Assembly: GCA_018433775.1 (NCBI GenBank)
Contig: JAHDQN010000007.1
Coordinates: 1-64,000, forward strand
Source of the DNA: Deltaproteobacteria bacterium
GTDB lineage: Bacteria > Desulfobacterota > Desulfomonilia > UBA1062
Direction: 5' to 3'
Length of the DNA: 64,000 nt
The position numbers were made by a program, and so were the translations under genes. The notes beneath the pieces are model-generated. The model was not told the DNA's origin. It searched no databases and saw nothing but the letters and a program-made list of their open reading frames with translations. Of the stretch, positions 44,823 through 54,636 are shown piece by piece (the stretch's first letter is position 1; each line of letters begins with the position of its first letter).

Positions 44823-45917
44823 TTGAGCACCATAGGAAAGATCACCACGATGGTTTTCATCATCATCGCCTTGACCGGTATCGACGTCCTGGCAGCCAAC
44901 CGTCTCCTGTATGAAAACTTCGACGACCAGGCCATAGACCTGAGCAGGTTCGTCGTCTACGGCCACAACTGGGCGGTTATGAACCCGCCGCAATACAATC
45001 TCAACCAGGTGGGCAGAGACGGGAAGGGCTCCTGTTTCTCATCCGGGACCATCAGCGAGGCACATCTGTGCTGGAGAAAGAACATACCCAATCCCTGGCC
45101 CACCGACGAGTTCTACGTCTCGTTCTGGATGCGCTATCCCACCTTCAAACAGACCGACAGCCACGAGAACCTGAAGCTGTTCTATCCCCACTGGGACGGG
45201 GTGGACAGCTATGTCCACTACGCCATGTGCAACGACGACTCGATCTACTACTCCGCAAAGGGCAAGGGCCAGTTTCTCACCCAGGGCAGGTGGCTCAACT
45301 GCCCGAACCAGACCGACGGCAAGTGGCACCGCTATGAGTTCTATGTGAAGTTCTCCGCGGGGATCCACAAGTTCTGGTACGACGGCAAGCTGATCGTGAA
45401 CGACAACTTCGGCTCCGGCAAGTGGACCAGGGCCATGTATTACATCTCCACGCCCTCCATCGACGCCGAAGAGCCCGGGTCGTTCTCGCGCCAGATCGAC
45501 GACCTGGAAGTCTGGGACGGCATGCCCACGTCAACCCAGCCCCAGGACACCGTTTCTCCCTATCTGACCGACGTGAGCCCCCTTTCTGGCGCCACATCGG
45601 TTCCCGTGGACGCAAACATCACCTTCCACGTCAAGGACTCGGGCAGCGGCGTGGACAAGAGCTCCATCTCCCTGAGAGTGAACGGCACAAAGGTCACGCC
45701 GGTGATCACCGGGACCGCGGCCGATTATACCGTCACCTACGACCCGGCCCTGAACTTCATCCACGGCACGGCCGTTACGGTCGCGGTGAGCGCAGAGGAC
45801 CTGGCCGGAAACACCATGGCCCCGGTGAGCTATTCGTTCACCACCATGGCAGCCCCGATCGTCAAGCCGGACCCGCCCCGCGGGGTTTCGGTCCAGCTCG
45901 TCAACCCGAAAGGATAA
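44823..45917 (+). CDS. Secreted protein with concanavalin-like and Ig-like domains
   Basis: The 364-residue product carries a Sec signal peptide (MSTIGKITTMVFIIIALTGIDVLA, with cleavage near residue 25). Residues 30-240 look like a concanavalin A/LamG-like jelly roll (YVSFWMRYPTFKQTD, WHRYEFYVKFSAGIHKFWYDGKLIVND). Such folds occur in polysaccharide lyases and glycan-binding proteins. Residues 250-345 form a Big_5-type Ig-like domain beginning PYLTDVSPLSGATSVPVDANITF. The end is PDPPRGVSVQLVNPKG, with no PEP-CTERM. I prefer TTG 44823 with GAGGGGG upstream; ATG 44850 is an alternative that shortens the signal peptide. A strong terminator follows. Confidence 0.75.
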   Translation: MSTIGKITTMVFIIIALTGIDVLAANRLLYENFDDQAIDLSRFVVYGHNWAVMNPPQYNLNQVGRDGKGSCFSSGTISEAHLCWRKNIPNPWPTDEFYVSFWMRYPTFKQTDSHENLKLFYPHWDGVDSYVHYAMCNDDSIYYSAKGKGQFLTQGRWLNCPNQTDGKWHRYEFYVKFSAGIHKFWYDGKLIVNDNFGSGKWTRAMYYISTPSIDAEEPGSFSRQIDDLEVWDGMPTSTQPQDTVSPYLTDVSPLSGATSVPVDANITFHVKDSGSGVDKSSISLRVNGTKVTPVITGTAADYTVTYDPALNFIHGTAVTVAVSAEDLAGNTMAPVSYSFTTMAAPIVKPDPPRGVSVQLVNPKG

Positions 45918-45957
45918 GAGTCTTCGAGCAAGATATCTCCTTAAAATGCCTCACTCT

Positions 45958-45986
45958 GCCCCCGCGACCCCGGGGGCTTTTTTTTT
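45958..45986 (+). terminator. Intrinsic terminator after the secreted-protein gene
   Basis: GCCCCCG (45958-45964) pairs with CGGGGGC (45971-45977) around a 6-base loop, followed by nine T residues. It is a textbook rho-independent terminator 40 bases after the stop. Confidence 0.92.
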
Positions 45987-46106
45987 GGACAGGGCATTCC
46001 CGCTCAAGGGGTGGAGCTCCTATCTGGTTTTGATGGAGTATCACCGGCTTGAGAATCGTACATGCCAGCATACTAATAATGGTAAACGATCGAAAAGGAG
46101 CCGCCC

Positions 46107-46874
46107 ATGGCCAGTGAAGACGTGAGAACGCTCGAACGGGGCAACATCTATTTCTTCTACCGGCCGAAGACCGGGGAGACCCACCCGGAGGATCTCGGCG
46201 ATGTTCAGAGGATGTACATGGTCTTGAGCCCCGACGAAAAGGCCCGGTACCGGCTCGCGGTCATCGGGCGCAAGCGCCTGCCCGATCCCGCCGGAAAGGG
46301 CCGGGGCAGGTTCTGGGGGTTCATCGACCAGGTTGCCGGAGCCCCCGAGCCTATCCGCGACGAGCTCAAATCGCTCCGTCCGGGGCCGGACACCCCTGAA
46401 GAGGGGAAAACGCCCGCAGCCAGGCCGGTGGGGGAGGGCGTCTACCGGATCCTGAGGCATAAGGACCACACGCACCTGGTGTATTCGCTCGAGCTCCCCA
46501 AGAGGCCGGGCGAGGCCCAGGACATATTCCGCGTCGAAGACGAGGCGAGCTATATCATCATCGTCAAGAACCCCCGGAAGGGAGGGCGCAGCGCCGAGTC
46601 AGGCCTGGGTGAAGGCGAGCGGGCGGATTTTCCCGCAGACCTTCAGCAGGCCTTCCACGGCCAAGACTTCGGCAGCGCCGAGCCTCCGGATCTCCTCGAC
46701 TACCGGGGGGCCGAGTTCATTCTCATCTCGGCCTCGGAAGACATATCCAGGGAGTTCGGCATCGATCTCCAGCCCGAGCATGAAAAGCGAGATACGGCGG
46801 ACATATTCACGGACCTGAAGCTGCAAAGGGGCGCGAATCCGGTCAAGCCGCTCTTCGAAGGCACGATGGTCTGA
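46107..46874 (+). CDS. Conserved hypothetical protein
   Basis: The 255-residue protein is soluble and strongly charged, with no signal peptide or membrane segment. I recall similar proteins in other proteobacteria, opening with RTLERGNIYFFYRPK and containing DDVQRxYxVL, VIGRKRLP and FWGFI-type segments. They end with an RGANPVxPLFEG motif like the one here (residues 241-252). No catalytic motif stands out and the function is unknown. It has a good AAAGGAG ribosome site and is flanked by a terminator upstream and an unrelated gene downstream, so it is probably transcribed alone. It does not look like an EPS gene. Confidence 0.8.
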   Translation: MASEDVRTLERGNIYFFYRPKTGETHPEDLGDVQRMYMVLSPDEKARYRLAVIGRKRLPDPAGKGRGRFWGFIDQVAGAPEPIRDELKSLRPGPDTPEEGKTPAARPVGEGVYRILRHKDHTHLVYSLELPKRPGEAQDIFRVEDEASYIIIVKNPRKGGRSAESGLGEGERADFPADLQQAFHGQDFGSAEPPDLLDYRGAEFILISASEDISREFGIDLQPEHEKRDTADIFTDLKLQRGANPVKPLFEGTMV

Positions 46875-47109
46875 CCGGGCGCCGTGCTTGACGGCTCACG
46901 GCGAGTTCGCCGGCTGGATACGGCGAAACGGCCGCATGCCTGTTTGCCGCCGGGGGTATGTACACTCCCTTGAGCAACACTGCCGGTAAAGGGCGTTGGA
47001 ATGAGGAAAACCCAAGGGGCTTGTTCATACACTTTGTGAAGGGCACCTTTCTCCACCCGGGAGAAACAGTCTCGGGCAGGGAAGGGAATATGGTTATCGG
47101 GGAGGAGGT

Positions 47110-47787
47110 ATGCAGTTCACCTATCTGCGGTATGATCTCTACCGGTATATCTATCCCACCGACGAGGTTTTTCGGGTGACGACTTTGAGTAAGATCAAGA
47201 TCCTGCTGCTCACACAGGGGGTATGGGCGACCGCCGTGTACCGGCTCAGGAGGTGGGCCGAGTACGAGTGCGGCTCACAGCCGGTGCGCGCGGTCATGAA
47301 GATTGTCGGGGGCGTGCTCCAGCTGCTGGTCGAGCTCACCACCGGAATCACCATCGAGACCGGGGCCGATATCGGTCCGGGACTGTACATCGGCCACTAC
47401 GGCAACATCTTCATCGGCGGTGGAGTTACCATCGGAAAGCTGGTCAACATCAGCCAGGAGGTATCCGTGGGATACGGCGGAAGAGGCCAGAACTGGGGCC
47501 GTCCGAGGTGCATCGGCGACTGCGTGTATATCGCGCCCGGGGCAAAGATCGTGGGCAAGATCACCCTAGGCAGCAACGTGGTGGTGGGCGCCAATTCCGT
47601 GGTGTCGAAGTCTATCCCGGACAACGCCGTGGTGCTGGGGGTTCCCGCCCGGATCATCAACTACGACTCGAGCAGGGATTTCATCCGGTTCAACCGTGAA
47701 AAAAACAGGCCGATCCTCGAAGGGATTGAGAAGGCACTCCCCGCAGCGGTCCAGGAAGCCGGGCTGCGTGTCGTCGGGGGCGCATGA
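47110..47787 (+). CDS. Serine O-acetyltransferase-like hexapeptide transferase
   Basis: The 225-residue product has a helical N-terminal part and a left-handed beta-helix like that of CysE. Marks are IETGADIGPGLYIGHYGNIFIGGGVTIGKLVNISQEVSVGYGG, with the catalytic His in GHYGN, and GAKIVGKITLGSNVVVGANSVVSKSIPDNAVVLGVPARII. In glycan loci such proteins often acetylate sugars rather than serine, and the helical N-terminus is shorter than in CysE. The C-terminal 40 residues are extra. The ATG at 47110 follows GGGGAGGAGG. Substrate is open. Confidence 0.82.
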   Translation: MQFTYLRYDLYRYIYPTDEVFRVTTLSKIKILLLTQGVWATAVYRLRRWAEYECGSQPVRAVMKIVGGVLQLLVELTTGITIETGADIGPGLYIGHYGNIFIGGGVTIGKLVNISQEVSVGYGGRGQNWGRPRCIGDCVYIAPGAKIVGKITLGSNVVVGANSVVSKSIPDNAVVLGVPARIINYDSSRDFIRFNREKNRPILEGIEKALPAAVQEAGLRVVGGA

Positions 47788-48156
47788 GGGGCCGGAAGGC
47801 GAGCGTGAAGACGGTTTTTTTAAGACACTTGCCACTTGTGATCGATCTCGATCTTTCTATCTATATATTTTGATACCGTTGGAAACGAATATGCTGTTGT
47901 TTTGGTAAGCTTGAAGGGGGTCTTTTCACCTGCCGTAGCGGAGCTTTCACCCCGGTCCAGGGGAACGCCCATCCTGAAGAACACCATGTAATGCCCTGCG
48001 AGCGCTTTCGGACCGGCCGCGTGAGACGGCTGGCGAGGCGCAAAATGCGGGCAATGGCCGATGCCTTCGCCCCGGATTGAAGGTGACGGCCGCCACAGAG
48101 GCTTCAACCCGATGCCCACTGAACAGCCGGTGCCCAGTTGAGAGAGTGATTGCCGA
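47788..48156. other. 369-bp region upstream of the second exosortase block
   Basis: No gene was recognised. The left part is AT-rich and contains TATATATTTTGATAC near 47862-47876, a plausible -10 region with TTGTGA at about 47836 upstream, although spacing is not ideal. The 22-base segment 47925-47946 repeats the leader of the first exosortase gene at 20 of 22 positions. The right part is GC-rich with several short palindromes, such as GACCGGCCGCGTGAGACGGC. Confidence 0.4.
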
Positions 48157-48798
48157 ATGATAAAAAAAAGTCTTCACTTCCCGAGGGCGGTACTCCTGCT
48201 TCTGATCGCCGCAGGGTGCCTGCAGGCCATGGACAGGGCCGGGCAGACCCCGCTCGTCAGGCCGCTGGACGATATTCCCTTGGGGCTGGATACATGGAGC
48301 GGAATCTCCATGACCTTCGATGCCGGCACTCTGGAGAACGCCGGGGTCGACCAGTATATCATGCGGGCGTATGCAGCACCCGATCGTCCGCCGGTATCGG
48401 TGTACATCGGATTCTACAGCCGTCAGGGTGTGGGCCGCACCATTCACTCGCCGCGCCGCTGCTATACGGGAAGCGGGTGGGAGGTGGCATCCTGCGAGAC
48501 AAGGCTCATCCCGATGGCCCCGGCGCCCGGCGGGGAAATCCCCGTGAACAGGCTCCTGATCCGCAAGGACGATAGCATGCAGGTGGTGTACTACTGGTTT
48601 CAGTCCAGGGGCAGGGCGATCACCAGCGAGTACCTGGAAAAGCTCCACCTGATTCTGGACACCATCGTCCTGGGGAGGAACGACGGTGCCCTGGTGCGCA
48701 TCTCCACGGATGCGGCCCTGTCCGTGCCCGAGGCCGAAGAGCGCCTGCAGGCGTTTGCCTCCCGCCTGTATCCCCACATGATGCAGTGTCTCCCCTGA
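48157..48798 (+). CDS. epsI: EpsI family exosortase-associated protein (second copy)
   Basis: This 213-residue protein has the EpsI motif HSPRRCYTGSGW at 97-108 with Cys102 and the downstream VYYWFQSRGRAITSEYLEKLHLI. It begins with a hydrophobic helix (residues 8-24) ending in AAGC at 18-21, which could be an atypical lipobox, so an anchored lipoprotein is possible. In the first block EpsI follows the exosortase; here it precedes it, overlapping by 13 bases. The sequence differs widely from the first EpsI, so this is not a recent duplicate. Confidence 0.85.
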   Translation: MIKKSLHFPRAVLLLLIAAGCLQAMDRAGQTPLVRPLDDIPLGLDTWSGISMTFDAGTLENAGVDQYIMRAYAAPDRPPVSVYIGFYSRQGVGRTIHSPRRCYTGSGWEVASCETRLIPMAPAPGGEIPVNRLLIRKDDSMQVVYYWFQSRGRAITSEYLEKLHLILDTIVLGRNDGALVRISTDAALSVPEAEERLQAFASRLYPHMMQCLP

Positions 48799-49679
48799 CA
48801 GCCGTGATACCGTATCTGAAAATCATTGCCCTGATCGCGCTCGTGGCCCTCGTGTACCACGAGGTTCTGGTGAAGCTCGTCTTCGACTGGTGGAAGGACC
48901 CCAACTACTCCCACGGCTTCGTGGTGCCGCTGGTCTCCCTCTACCTTCTCTGGCGCAAGAGGGCGCAGCTGGTCCGGTTGAACCGGATAAAAAGTCCTTC
49001 GTTCCCGGGGCTGGTGCTCATGGGGGCGGGCCTGGCCATGCTGGTTGCCGGGCGCGCCGGGGCCGAACTCTTTCTGCAGCGGTTTTCGCTGCTCGTGGTA
49101 ATGGCCGGCATGGTGCTGCTGTTCTGCGGCAGGGGCATGCTCAAGTCCGTATCTCCGGCACTGGCCTTTCTCATGTTCATGATCCCCATACCCTATATGC
49201 TCTACGACAGCATCTCCTTTCCCCTGAAGCTCTTCACCTCCTGCTGCGCCGCCATGAGCCTCACCCTGCTCCACATCCCGGTCCTGCGCGAGGGGAACCT
49301 CGTGCACCTGGCGAACACGACCCTGGAGGTGGCCGATGCCTGCAGCGGCATTCGCTCGCTGATCTCCCTCCTCGCCATCGGGTCGGTCATAGCCTGGGTC
49401 ACGCTCAGGAGCAACTGGAAGAGGGCCCTGGTCATCCTGCTGGTGATTCCCATAGCCGTGTTTGCGAACGCGGCGAGGGTGGTGATCACGGGTGTTCTGG
49501 CGCACTTCTACGGGAGTGCGGTTGCAGAGGGTTTTTTCCATGAATATGCCGGGCTGATGATCTATCTCGTGTCGCTCTTCCTGCTGCTGTCGCTGTGCGG
49601 AATCATCCGGAGGGATGTTTCCGAGCCGGGCCGTGAACAGGCCGGGACCCCGTACCGGGGAAAGGCGGGTGCCGTATGA
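48786..49679 (+). CDS. Exosortase (second copy)
   Basis: The 297 residues form about eight helices with the triad Cys186 ([15 protein letters not shown]), Arg231 ([10 protein letters not shown]) and His252 ([13 protein letters not shown]). [20 protein letters not shown] and [19 protein letters not shown] match the family better than copy 1, close to the EpsH/XrtA type. Only a GTG start at 48786 gives the full N-terminus, overlapping epsI. Its stop overlaps the start of the 2-epimerase gene (ATGA at 49676). No PEP-CTERM protein was found in the window. Confidence 0.93.
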   Translation: MSPLTAVIPYLKIIALIALVALVYHEVLVKLVFDWWKDPNYSHGFVVPLVSLYLLWRKRAQLVRLNRIKSPSFPGLVLMGAGLAMLVAGRAGAELFLQRFSLLVVMAGMVLLFCGRGMLKSVSPALAFLMFMIPIPYMLYDSISFPLKLFTSCCAAMSLTLLHIPVLREGNLVHLANTTLEVADACSGIRSLISLLAIGSVIAWVTLRSNWKRALVILLVIPIAVFANAARVVITGVLAHFYGSAVAEGFFHEYAGLMIYLVSLFLLLSLCGIIRRDVSEPGREQAGTPYRGKAGAV

Positions 49680-50869
49680 TCAGGATCATGTTCGTTTTCG
49701 GGACCAGGCCCGAGGCCATAAAGATGGCGCCCGTGGTCCTGGAGCTCAACAGGAGAAAGGCCGGGGGATGTCCGGTCGAGCCGCTGGTGTGCGTCACGGC
49801 CCAGCACCGTCGGATGCTGGACCAGGTGCTCGCCCTGTTCGGCATCGTTCCGGACTTCGACCTGGACGTCATGCTGCCCGGCCAGAGCCTCTCCACCCTG
49901 ACCGCGCGGATTCTGGAACGCGCGGGCGAGGTGCTGGATCGCGCCCGTCCGGACATGGTCCTGGTCCACGGTGACACCACCACCACCTTTGCAGCGGCAC
50001 TGGCCGCATATTACCGGCGCATCCCCGTGGGGCATGTGGAGGCGGGGCTTCGCACCCACGATAAATACCGCCCGTTCCCCGAGGAGATGAACCGCCGCCT
50101 CGCCGGAACACTCGCGGACCTGCACTTCGCGCCCACGGAAACAGCGAGGGCAAACCTGCAAAGGGAGAATGTCCCGCCCGAAAATATTCTGGTCACCGGC
50201 AACACCGTGATCGATGCCCTCCGGCACACCGCCGGCCGGATCGGAAGAGGTCCGGCAGGACCGCTTTCACGCTACGGCGCTGAGCTCGGGCCCCTGGACG
50301 GTCGGGAGGACACGGACAGGATCGTGCTGGTAACGGGCCACCGGAGGGAGAGCTTCGGGCAGGGCCTGGAGAATATCTGCCTGGCCGTGTCCGACCTTGC
50401 ACGGCATTGGCCCGATGTCTTCTTTGTCTACCCCGTGCATCTCAATCCCAGCGTGTTCGAGCCCGTGCACCGGATCATCGGGAACAGGGACAACATCCTT
50501 CTCCTGCCCCCCCTCGACTACGAGCCGTTCGTGGCGCTCATGGGCCGGGCATATCTCGTCCTGACGGATTCGGGGGGCATTCAGGAAGAGGCGCCGAGTC
50601 TGGGCAAGCCGGTCATTGTCATGCGCGAGGTCACCGAGCGGCCCGAGGCGGTGGATGCGGGCACGGTGAGGCTTGCAGGGACCGACAGGGAGAAGATCTT
50701 CCGTGAGGTGGACCGCCTTCTGCGGGACAAGGTCCTGTACGGGAGAATGAGCTTTGCCCACAATCCCTATGGTGACGGCAAGGCTGCCGGGCGGATCGTG
50801 GATCATCTGCTCGCGAAGTTCGGGATAGCCGGATACCCCCCGGCGCGTGCCGCCGGGGATGCGGATTGA
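49676..50869 (+). CDS. wecB: UDP-N-acetylglucosamine 2-epimerase (non-hydrolysing)
   Basis: WecB converts UDP-GlcNAc to UDP-ManNAc, a precursor of many surface glycans. The 397 residues open with [21 protein letters not shown] and show [31 protein letters not shown], the PEEMNRRL segment, TGHRRESFG and [27 protein letters not shown], all hallmarks of the family. It overlaps the exosortase stop. Two insertions (about 225-250) slightly lengthen it compared with E. coli WecB (376). It shows that ManNAc or a derivative such as ManNAcA is probably in the polymer. Confidence 0.96.
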   Translation: MIRIMFVFGTRPEAIKMAPVVLELNRRKAGGCPVEPLVCVTAQHRRMLDQVLALFGIVPDFDLDVMLPGQSLSTLTARILERAGEVLDRARPDMVLVHGDTTTTFAAALAAYYRRIPVGHVEAGLRTHDKYRPFPEEMNRRLAGTLADLHFAPTETARANLQRENVPPENILVTGNTVIDALRHTAGRIGRGPAGPLSRYGAELGPLDGREDTDRIVLVTGHRRESFGQGLENICLAVSDLARHWPDVFFVYPVHLNPSVFEPVHRIIGNRDNILLLPPLDYEPFVALMGRAYLVLTDSGGIQEEAPSLGKPVIVMREVTERPEAVDAGTVRLAGTDREKIFREVDRLLRDKVLYGRMSFAHNPYGDGKAAGRIVDHLLAKFGIAGYPPARAAGDAD

Positions 50870-51045
50870 AGGAGTGTGAAGATACGGTTGGCAGGAGAGT
50901 TTGCGTGAATCCTCCTTCGAAGGTCGGTTTCCTAAGGACTTTGAAGACAGGGGTCACATTCACTGCCGTTTCCAGGCTTCAACCGGGTCCAAGGCTTGCC
51001 CGGGGGTCCAGGAAATCCATTTGTCGCGAAGGAGGCGAAGAAGGC

Positions 51046-54000
51046 ATGAGAGAACAGTTGGAGAGAAACACGGTCAATAGGATGATTCATCAGTTTCCGC
51101 GGCCCTGGTTGGGCGTCTCCCTAATGAAAGGACGCCCGGAACCGGAGCCCGGATTGATGACAGGGAAACTGTCCTGGGTCGCGTGGCGCGGGCTCCTCGC
51201 TGTGGTGGTCGCGCTGATGATCCTGACATGCCTTCCTGCGGGCGCCCGTGCCGATGTCCTGGTGGACAACGGCGATCCCGGGACCTCGTTCACCGGGCTC
51301 TGGCCGGTTTCGGGCGGAAACGACCATTACGGCTCTGACAGCCAGTGGTCGCGCGACGGAAACACCTATACCTGGGCCCTGGGCTCCCAGCAGGCCGGTG
51401 TGTACGAGATCTTCATGTGGTGGTCGTCGTGGCCCTCCCGCGCCTCGTCGGTTCCGGTCCAGGTCCGCCACGCGGACGGGGTAAGCACGCTCAGCATCAA
51501 CCAGCGGGAGAATGCGGCCAGGTGGAACAGCCTGGGAAGCTTTTACCTCGATTCGTCAAGCAGGGTGACGATCACCGCAGCCTACGGCTCCACGGTGAGC
51601 ACCTGCGCGGACGCGGTCCTGTTCGAGTATGTAGGAGGCAACAGCCCGCCCTCGGCCTACATCGACTCCATCGCGCCCAACCCGGCGAAGCCCGGGCAGC
51701 CGGTCACATTCACCGGCCACGGGACTGACAGCGAGGGCGCGGTCGTCGACTGGGTGTGGGAGTCCGACCTGGACGGAGAGTTCTGCGATTCGGCATCGTG
51801 CACGGTCTCGTTCCTGAGTGAAGGCACCCATACCATATCCTTCTTTGTCCGGGACGAAGAAGGCCTATGGTCCGAGCCCGCCTCCGCAAACCTGGTTGTG
51901 GGCGGAGCACCCGATGAGGTGATCATCGACAACAACAGCAGCACAGTGTCGTTCACCGGGCTCTGGCCTGTTTCCGGCGGCTCGGGATCGTACGGCCCGG
52001 ATTCGCAGTGGAGCCGCGACGGCAACACCTTTACCTGGACCTTCACACCCGCGGTCTCTGCCTACTACGAGGTGTCCATGTGGTGGACCGAGTGGCCTTC
52101 CAGGAGCACGAGCGTGCCCGTGACGATCGAGCACTATGACGGCGGCCCGGCATCAACCGCGCTCACGATCAACCAGCAGCAGAACGGAAGCCGGTGGAAC
52201 AGTCTGGGCGTGTATTTCTTCGAAGCTTCACAGTACTACCGGGTGACGATCACCGCTTCGTACGGCTCCACGGTGAGCACCTGCGCGGACGCGGTGCGGT
52301 TCGTCCTGACTGATGAGCCGGGAAACAGCCCGCCGGCGGCCGGCTTTACCGCGGACAAAACCACGGGCGGGGTCCCGTGCACGGTCAGGTTCTATGACCA
52401 GAGCACCGGGCAGGTGGACAGCCGGCTCTGGGATTTCGGAGACAGCTTCACCAGCACGCTCAAGGACCCGGTGCACCAGTATACCCGGGCCGGAACCTTC
52501 CGGGTCTCGCTCACCGTAAGCAATGCCTACGGCTCCGACACCATGGTGCGCGACGCTTATATCCGGGTGTATGAGGCAGTGGAGAGGATCTACCTCGTCG
52601 ACGGCTACTCCAAGAATGCCCTGTTCCTGCCCCGGTGCTACGAGTACCTGGCAGGCATCGGCGCCATCGAGCAGGGCGGCGTGTGGGTATACACCAACCC
52701 GGTCAAAGGCGTGACCTATCACATCTTTACGGTCCGCACCCCGGAGGGCATGGAACTGGCCCTGAAGGACGAGGGCTCCCACATCGTGTTCAACGGCCAC
52801 TCCAATTTCGGCTTCGGCGCCACCTTTGCCGATTCCCGGGAGATCCAGAACCAGCAGATCGACAACATCTATTTCGTGGACGACGACCGATTCACGAATT
52901 ACTCGACCGAGATGGTGTCCGTGAAGCCCGACGGCATGCGATACGGCCAGGCCTACCCCAACTGGAACCCGGTGTTCAAGGACGGGAGGAGCGCGCTGAT
53001 GCCGTACACATTCAGCCAGGGAACCCCGCCGTACAACTACTATCTCACCTACACCATCCCGGGAGATTCTGCTGTATACAAGGTGGAGCTCTCTGACGGG
53101 AGCTATCTGGAGCGGTTCCCCGATGCCAACACGCCGGCCTGGTTCTCGGCAGACGGTTTGCCTCCCGATCCGGTGAGGAACCGGGAATACTTCATCACCA
53201 ATTCCGATCCCGACTTCAACCACTGCGACTTCACCGGCACCTGGGCCATAGGCCAGATCCCGGGCGGCGGCTACCTGGGAGAGCCCGGATACCTGGGCTA
53301 CAACTACCAGTACCGCCCGGCGGGCACCGGCGCGAACAAGGCGGTGTATTCCATCTATTTGAGACATCCCGGCAACTACGACGTGCTGGTCTCGTGGTAT
53401 CCGTCTTCGGGCAATGCCACCAATGCCAGGTACATCATCCGGCATGCAGGGGGTGCCGCCACCGTGGAGGTGAACCAGCAGGAGCCTCTGCTCTCACTGG
53501 TCAAATCTATCGGCACCTTCTATTTCGATGCGGGGACAGCCGTGGTCGAGATCACCGACGAGGCGGATGGAAGGGTGATCGCCGACGCAATTGCGTTCAA
53601 CTGCATGGACAACCCTGCCCTTTTCCAGGCGGAGTTCGATACAGACACCGTATCCGGCGGCTCGCCCCTGACCGTGCAGTTCACCGACCGGAGCATGACC
53701 TACAACGCCCAGATCAGAGAACGACTCTGGGACTTCGGCGACGGCACCACGAGCACGGAAAGGAACCCCCTGCATACCTATGAAGGCTCCGGGATCTACA
53801 CGGTGAGCCTGACCATCACCGATGCCCTGGGGCAGAACCATTCCGAGGTCAAGGAGGGATTTATTGCCGTGGACAACCCTGCGCCGTTTCATGCCGAATT
53901 TTTTGCACGAAGGAGGAATAATGCCCAGAGGACCATCGTCGAGTTCCAGGACCGGAGCACGGGCAACATCACCTCGTGGCGCTGGGATTTCGGCGACGGG

Positions 54001-54483
54001 GCCACGAGCACGGAACAGAACCCCACCCACACGTACACGGACATCGGTTTCTTCACGGTGAGGCTCACGGTCTCGGGCCCGAACGGGCAGGACAGCGAGA
54101 CCGAGCAGAACTATATCTGCAACATGGTGGCCATCGAGTTCGTGGACAACACCTTCCATGAAAAGCCCCACTTCTACTCGGGGTCGCTCATCAAGTTCGG
54201 CAAGGTCATCTGCAACACGGGCACGGTCAAGATCCCGTCCGAGGAGATGCGGTATTCCCGGATGTTCTACGGCGGGTGCAACTCCTCGAACTACTACGTG
54301 GGGGCGTTCAACCGGGGCGTCTTCTTCTTCGCGCGCAGAGACACCAACGAGATCCTCGGACCGGAATACCTGAGGCGCTATCTTCTGGGCGACACCGACG
54401 ACCAGATCCTGGCGCTGCTCAACGTCATCGAGCCGGCATACGAGTACTACGACTTCAATCAGAGGCCGCCGTCCATGCGATGA
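51046..54483 (+). CDS. Large secreted PKD/golvesin-domain protein with possible split caspase-like fold
   Basis: The 1145-residue product has a long N-terminal leader with a hydrophobic signal (WVAWRGLLAVVVALMILTCLPAGARA, about 44-68 by position). Then follow a golvesin/Xly CBD-like domain (70-195), a degenerate PKD (200-285), a second golvesin-like domain (290-422), a PKD (429-509, RLWDFGDSF), an unknown domain (514-720), a third golvesin-like domain (725-855), two PKDs (859-1024, WDFGDG) and a C-terminal piece (1025-1145). His585 in VFNGHSNFG and Cys1078 in FYGGCNSSN resemble a caspase/gingipain dyad, far apart in sequence. ATG 51046 follows AAGGAGG. No PEP-CTERM or other anchor ends it. 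Confidence 0.82.
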   Translation: MREQLERNTVNRMIHQFPRPWLGVSLMKGRPEPEPGLMTGKLSWVAWRGLLAVVVALMILTCLPAGARADVLVDNGDPGTSFTGLWPVSGGNDHYGSDSQWSRDGNTYTWALGSQQAGVYEIFMWWSSWPSRASSVPVQVRHADGVSTLSINQRENAARWNSLGSFYLDSSSRVTITAAYGSTVSTCADAVLFEYVGGNSPPSAYIDSIAPNPAKPGQPVTFTGHGTDSEGAVVDWVWESDLDGEFCDSASCTVSFLSEGTHTISFFVRDEEGLWSEPASANLVVGGAPDEVIIDNNSSTVSFTGLWPVSGGSGSYGPDSQWSRDGNTFTWTFTPAVSAYYEVSMWWTEWPSRSTSVPVTIEHYDGGPASTALTINQQQNGSRWNSLGVYFFEASQYYRVTITASYGSTVSTCADAVRFVLTDEPGNSPPAAGFTADKTTGGVPCTVRFYDQSTGQVDSRLWDFGDSFTSTLKDPVHQYTRAGTFRVSLTVSNAYGSDTMVRDAYIRVYEAVERIYLVDGYSKNALFLPRCYEYLAGIGAIEQGGVWVYTNPVKGVTYHIFTVRTPEGMELALKDEGSHIVFNGHSNFGFGATFADSREIQNQQIDNIYFVDDDRFTNYSTEMVSVKPDGMRYGQAYPNWNPVFKDGRSALMPYTFSQGTPPYNYYLTYTIPGDSAVYKVELSDGSYLERFPDANTPAWFSADGLPPDPVRNREYFITNSDPDFNHCDFTGTWAIGQIPGGGYLGEPGYLGYNYQYRPAGTGANKAVYSIYLRHPGNYDVLVSWYPSSGNATNARYIIRHAGGAATVEVNQQEPLLSLVKSIGTFYFDAGTAVVEITDEADGRVIADAIAFNCMDNPALFQAEFDTDTVSGGSPLTVQFTDRSMTYNAQIRERLWDFGDGTTSTERNPLHTYEGSGIYTVSLTITDALGQNHSEVKEGFIAVDNPAPFHAEFFARRRNNAQRTIVEFQDRSTGNITSWRWDFGDGATSTEQNPTHTYTDIGFFTVRLTVSGPNGQDSETEQNYICNMVAIEFVDNTFHEKPHFYSGSLIKFGKVICNTGTVKIPSEEMRYSRMFYGGCNSSNYYVGAFNRGVFFFARRDTNEILGPEYLRRYLLGDTDDQILALLNVIEPAYEYYDFNQRPPSMR

Positions 54484-54636
54484 TCATGCACATTCATTCA
54501 GCGGCACCGCCGCCGAATCGATGGTATGGACCTTTTCAGGGCAAGCCCTGGACCCTTTCGAAGCAGCACGTTTCAACGGGAACCAGGCCCGGCCTTCTCG
54601 TCCTTCAGAAGCGAGCGCGAAGGAAAATTGAAGAAC

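Noticed and set aside
50940-50975. GGGGTCACATTCACTGCC near 50950 as a third palindrome copy, with a similar word at 58335
   Set aside because: Only the first seven bases match the GGGGTCAGGTCT arm and no inverted partner is present; the 58335 word is inside the ATP-grasp coding sequence.
44823-54483. PEP-CTERM sorting signals in the two secreted proteins
   Set aside because: Neither C-terminus (VQLVNPKG and NQRPPSMR) has a PEP-like motif, a hydrophobic helix or a basic tail.
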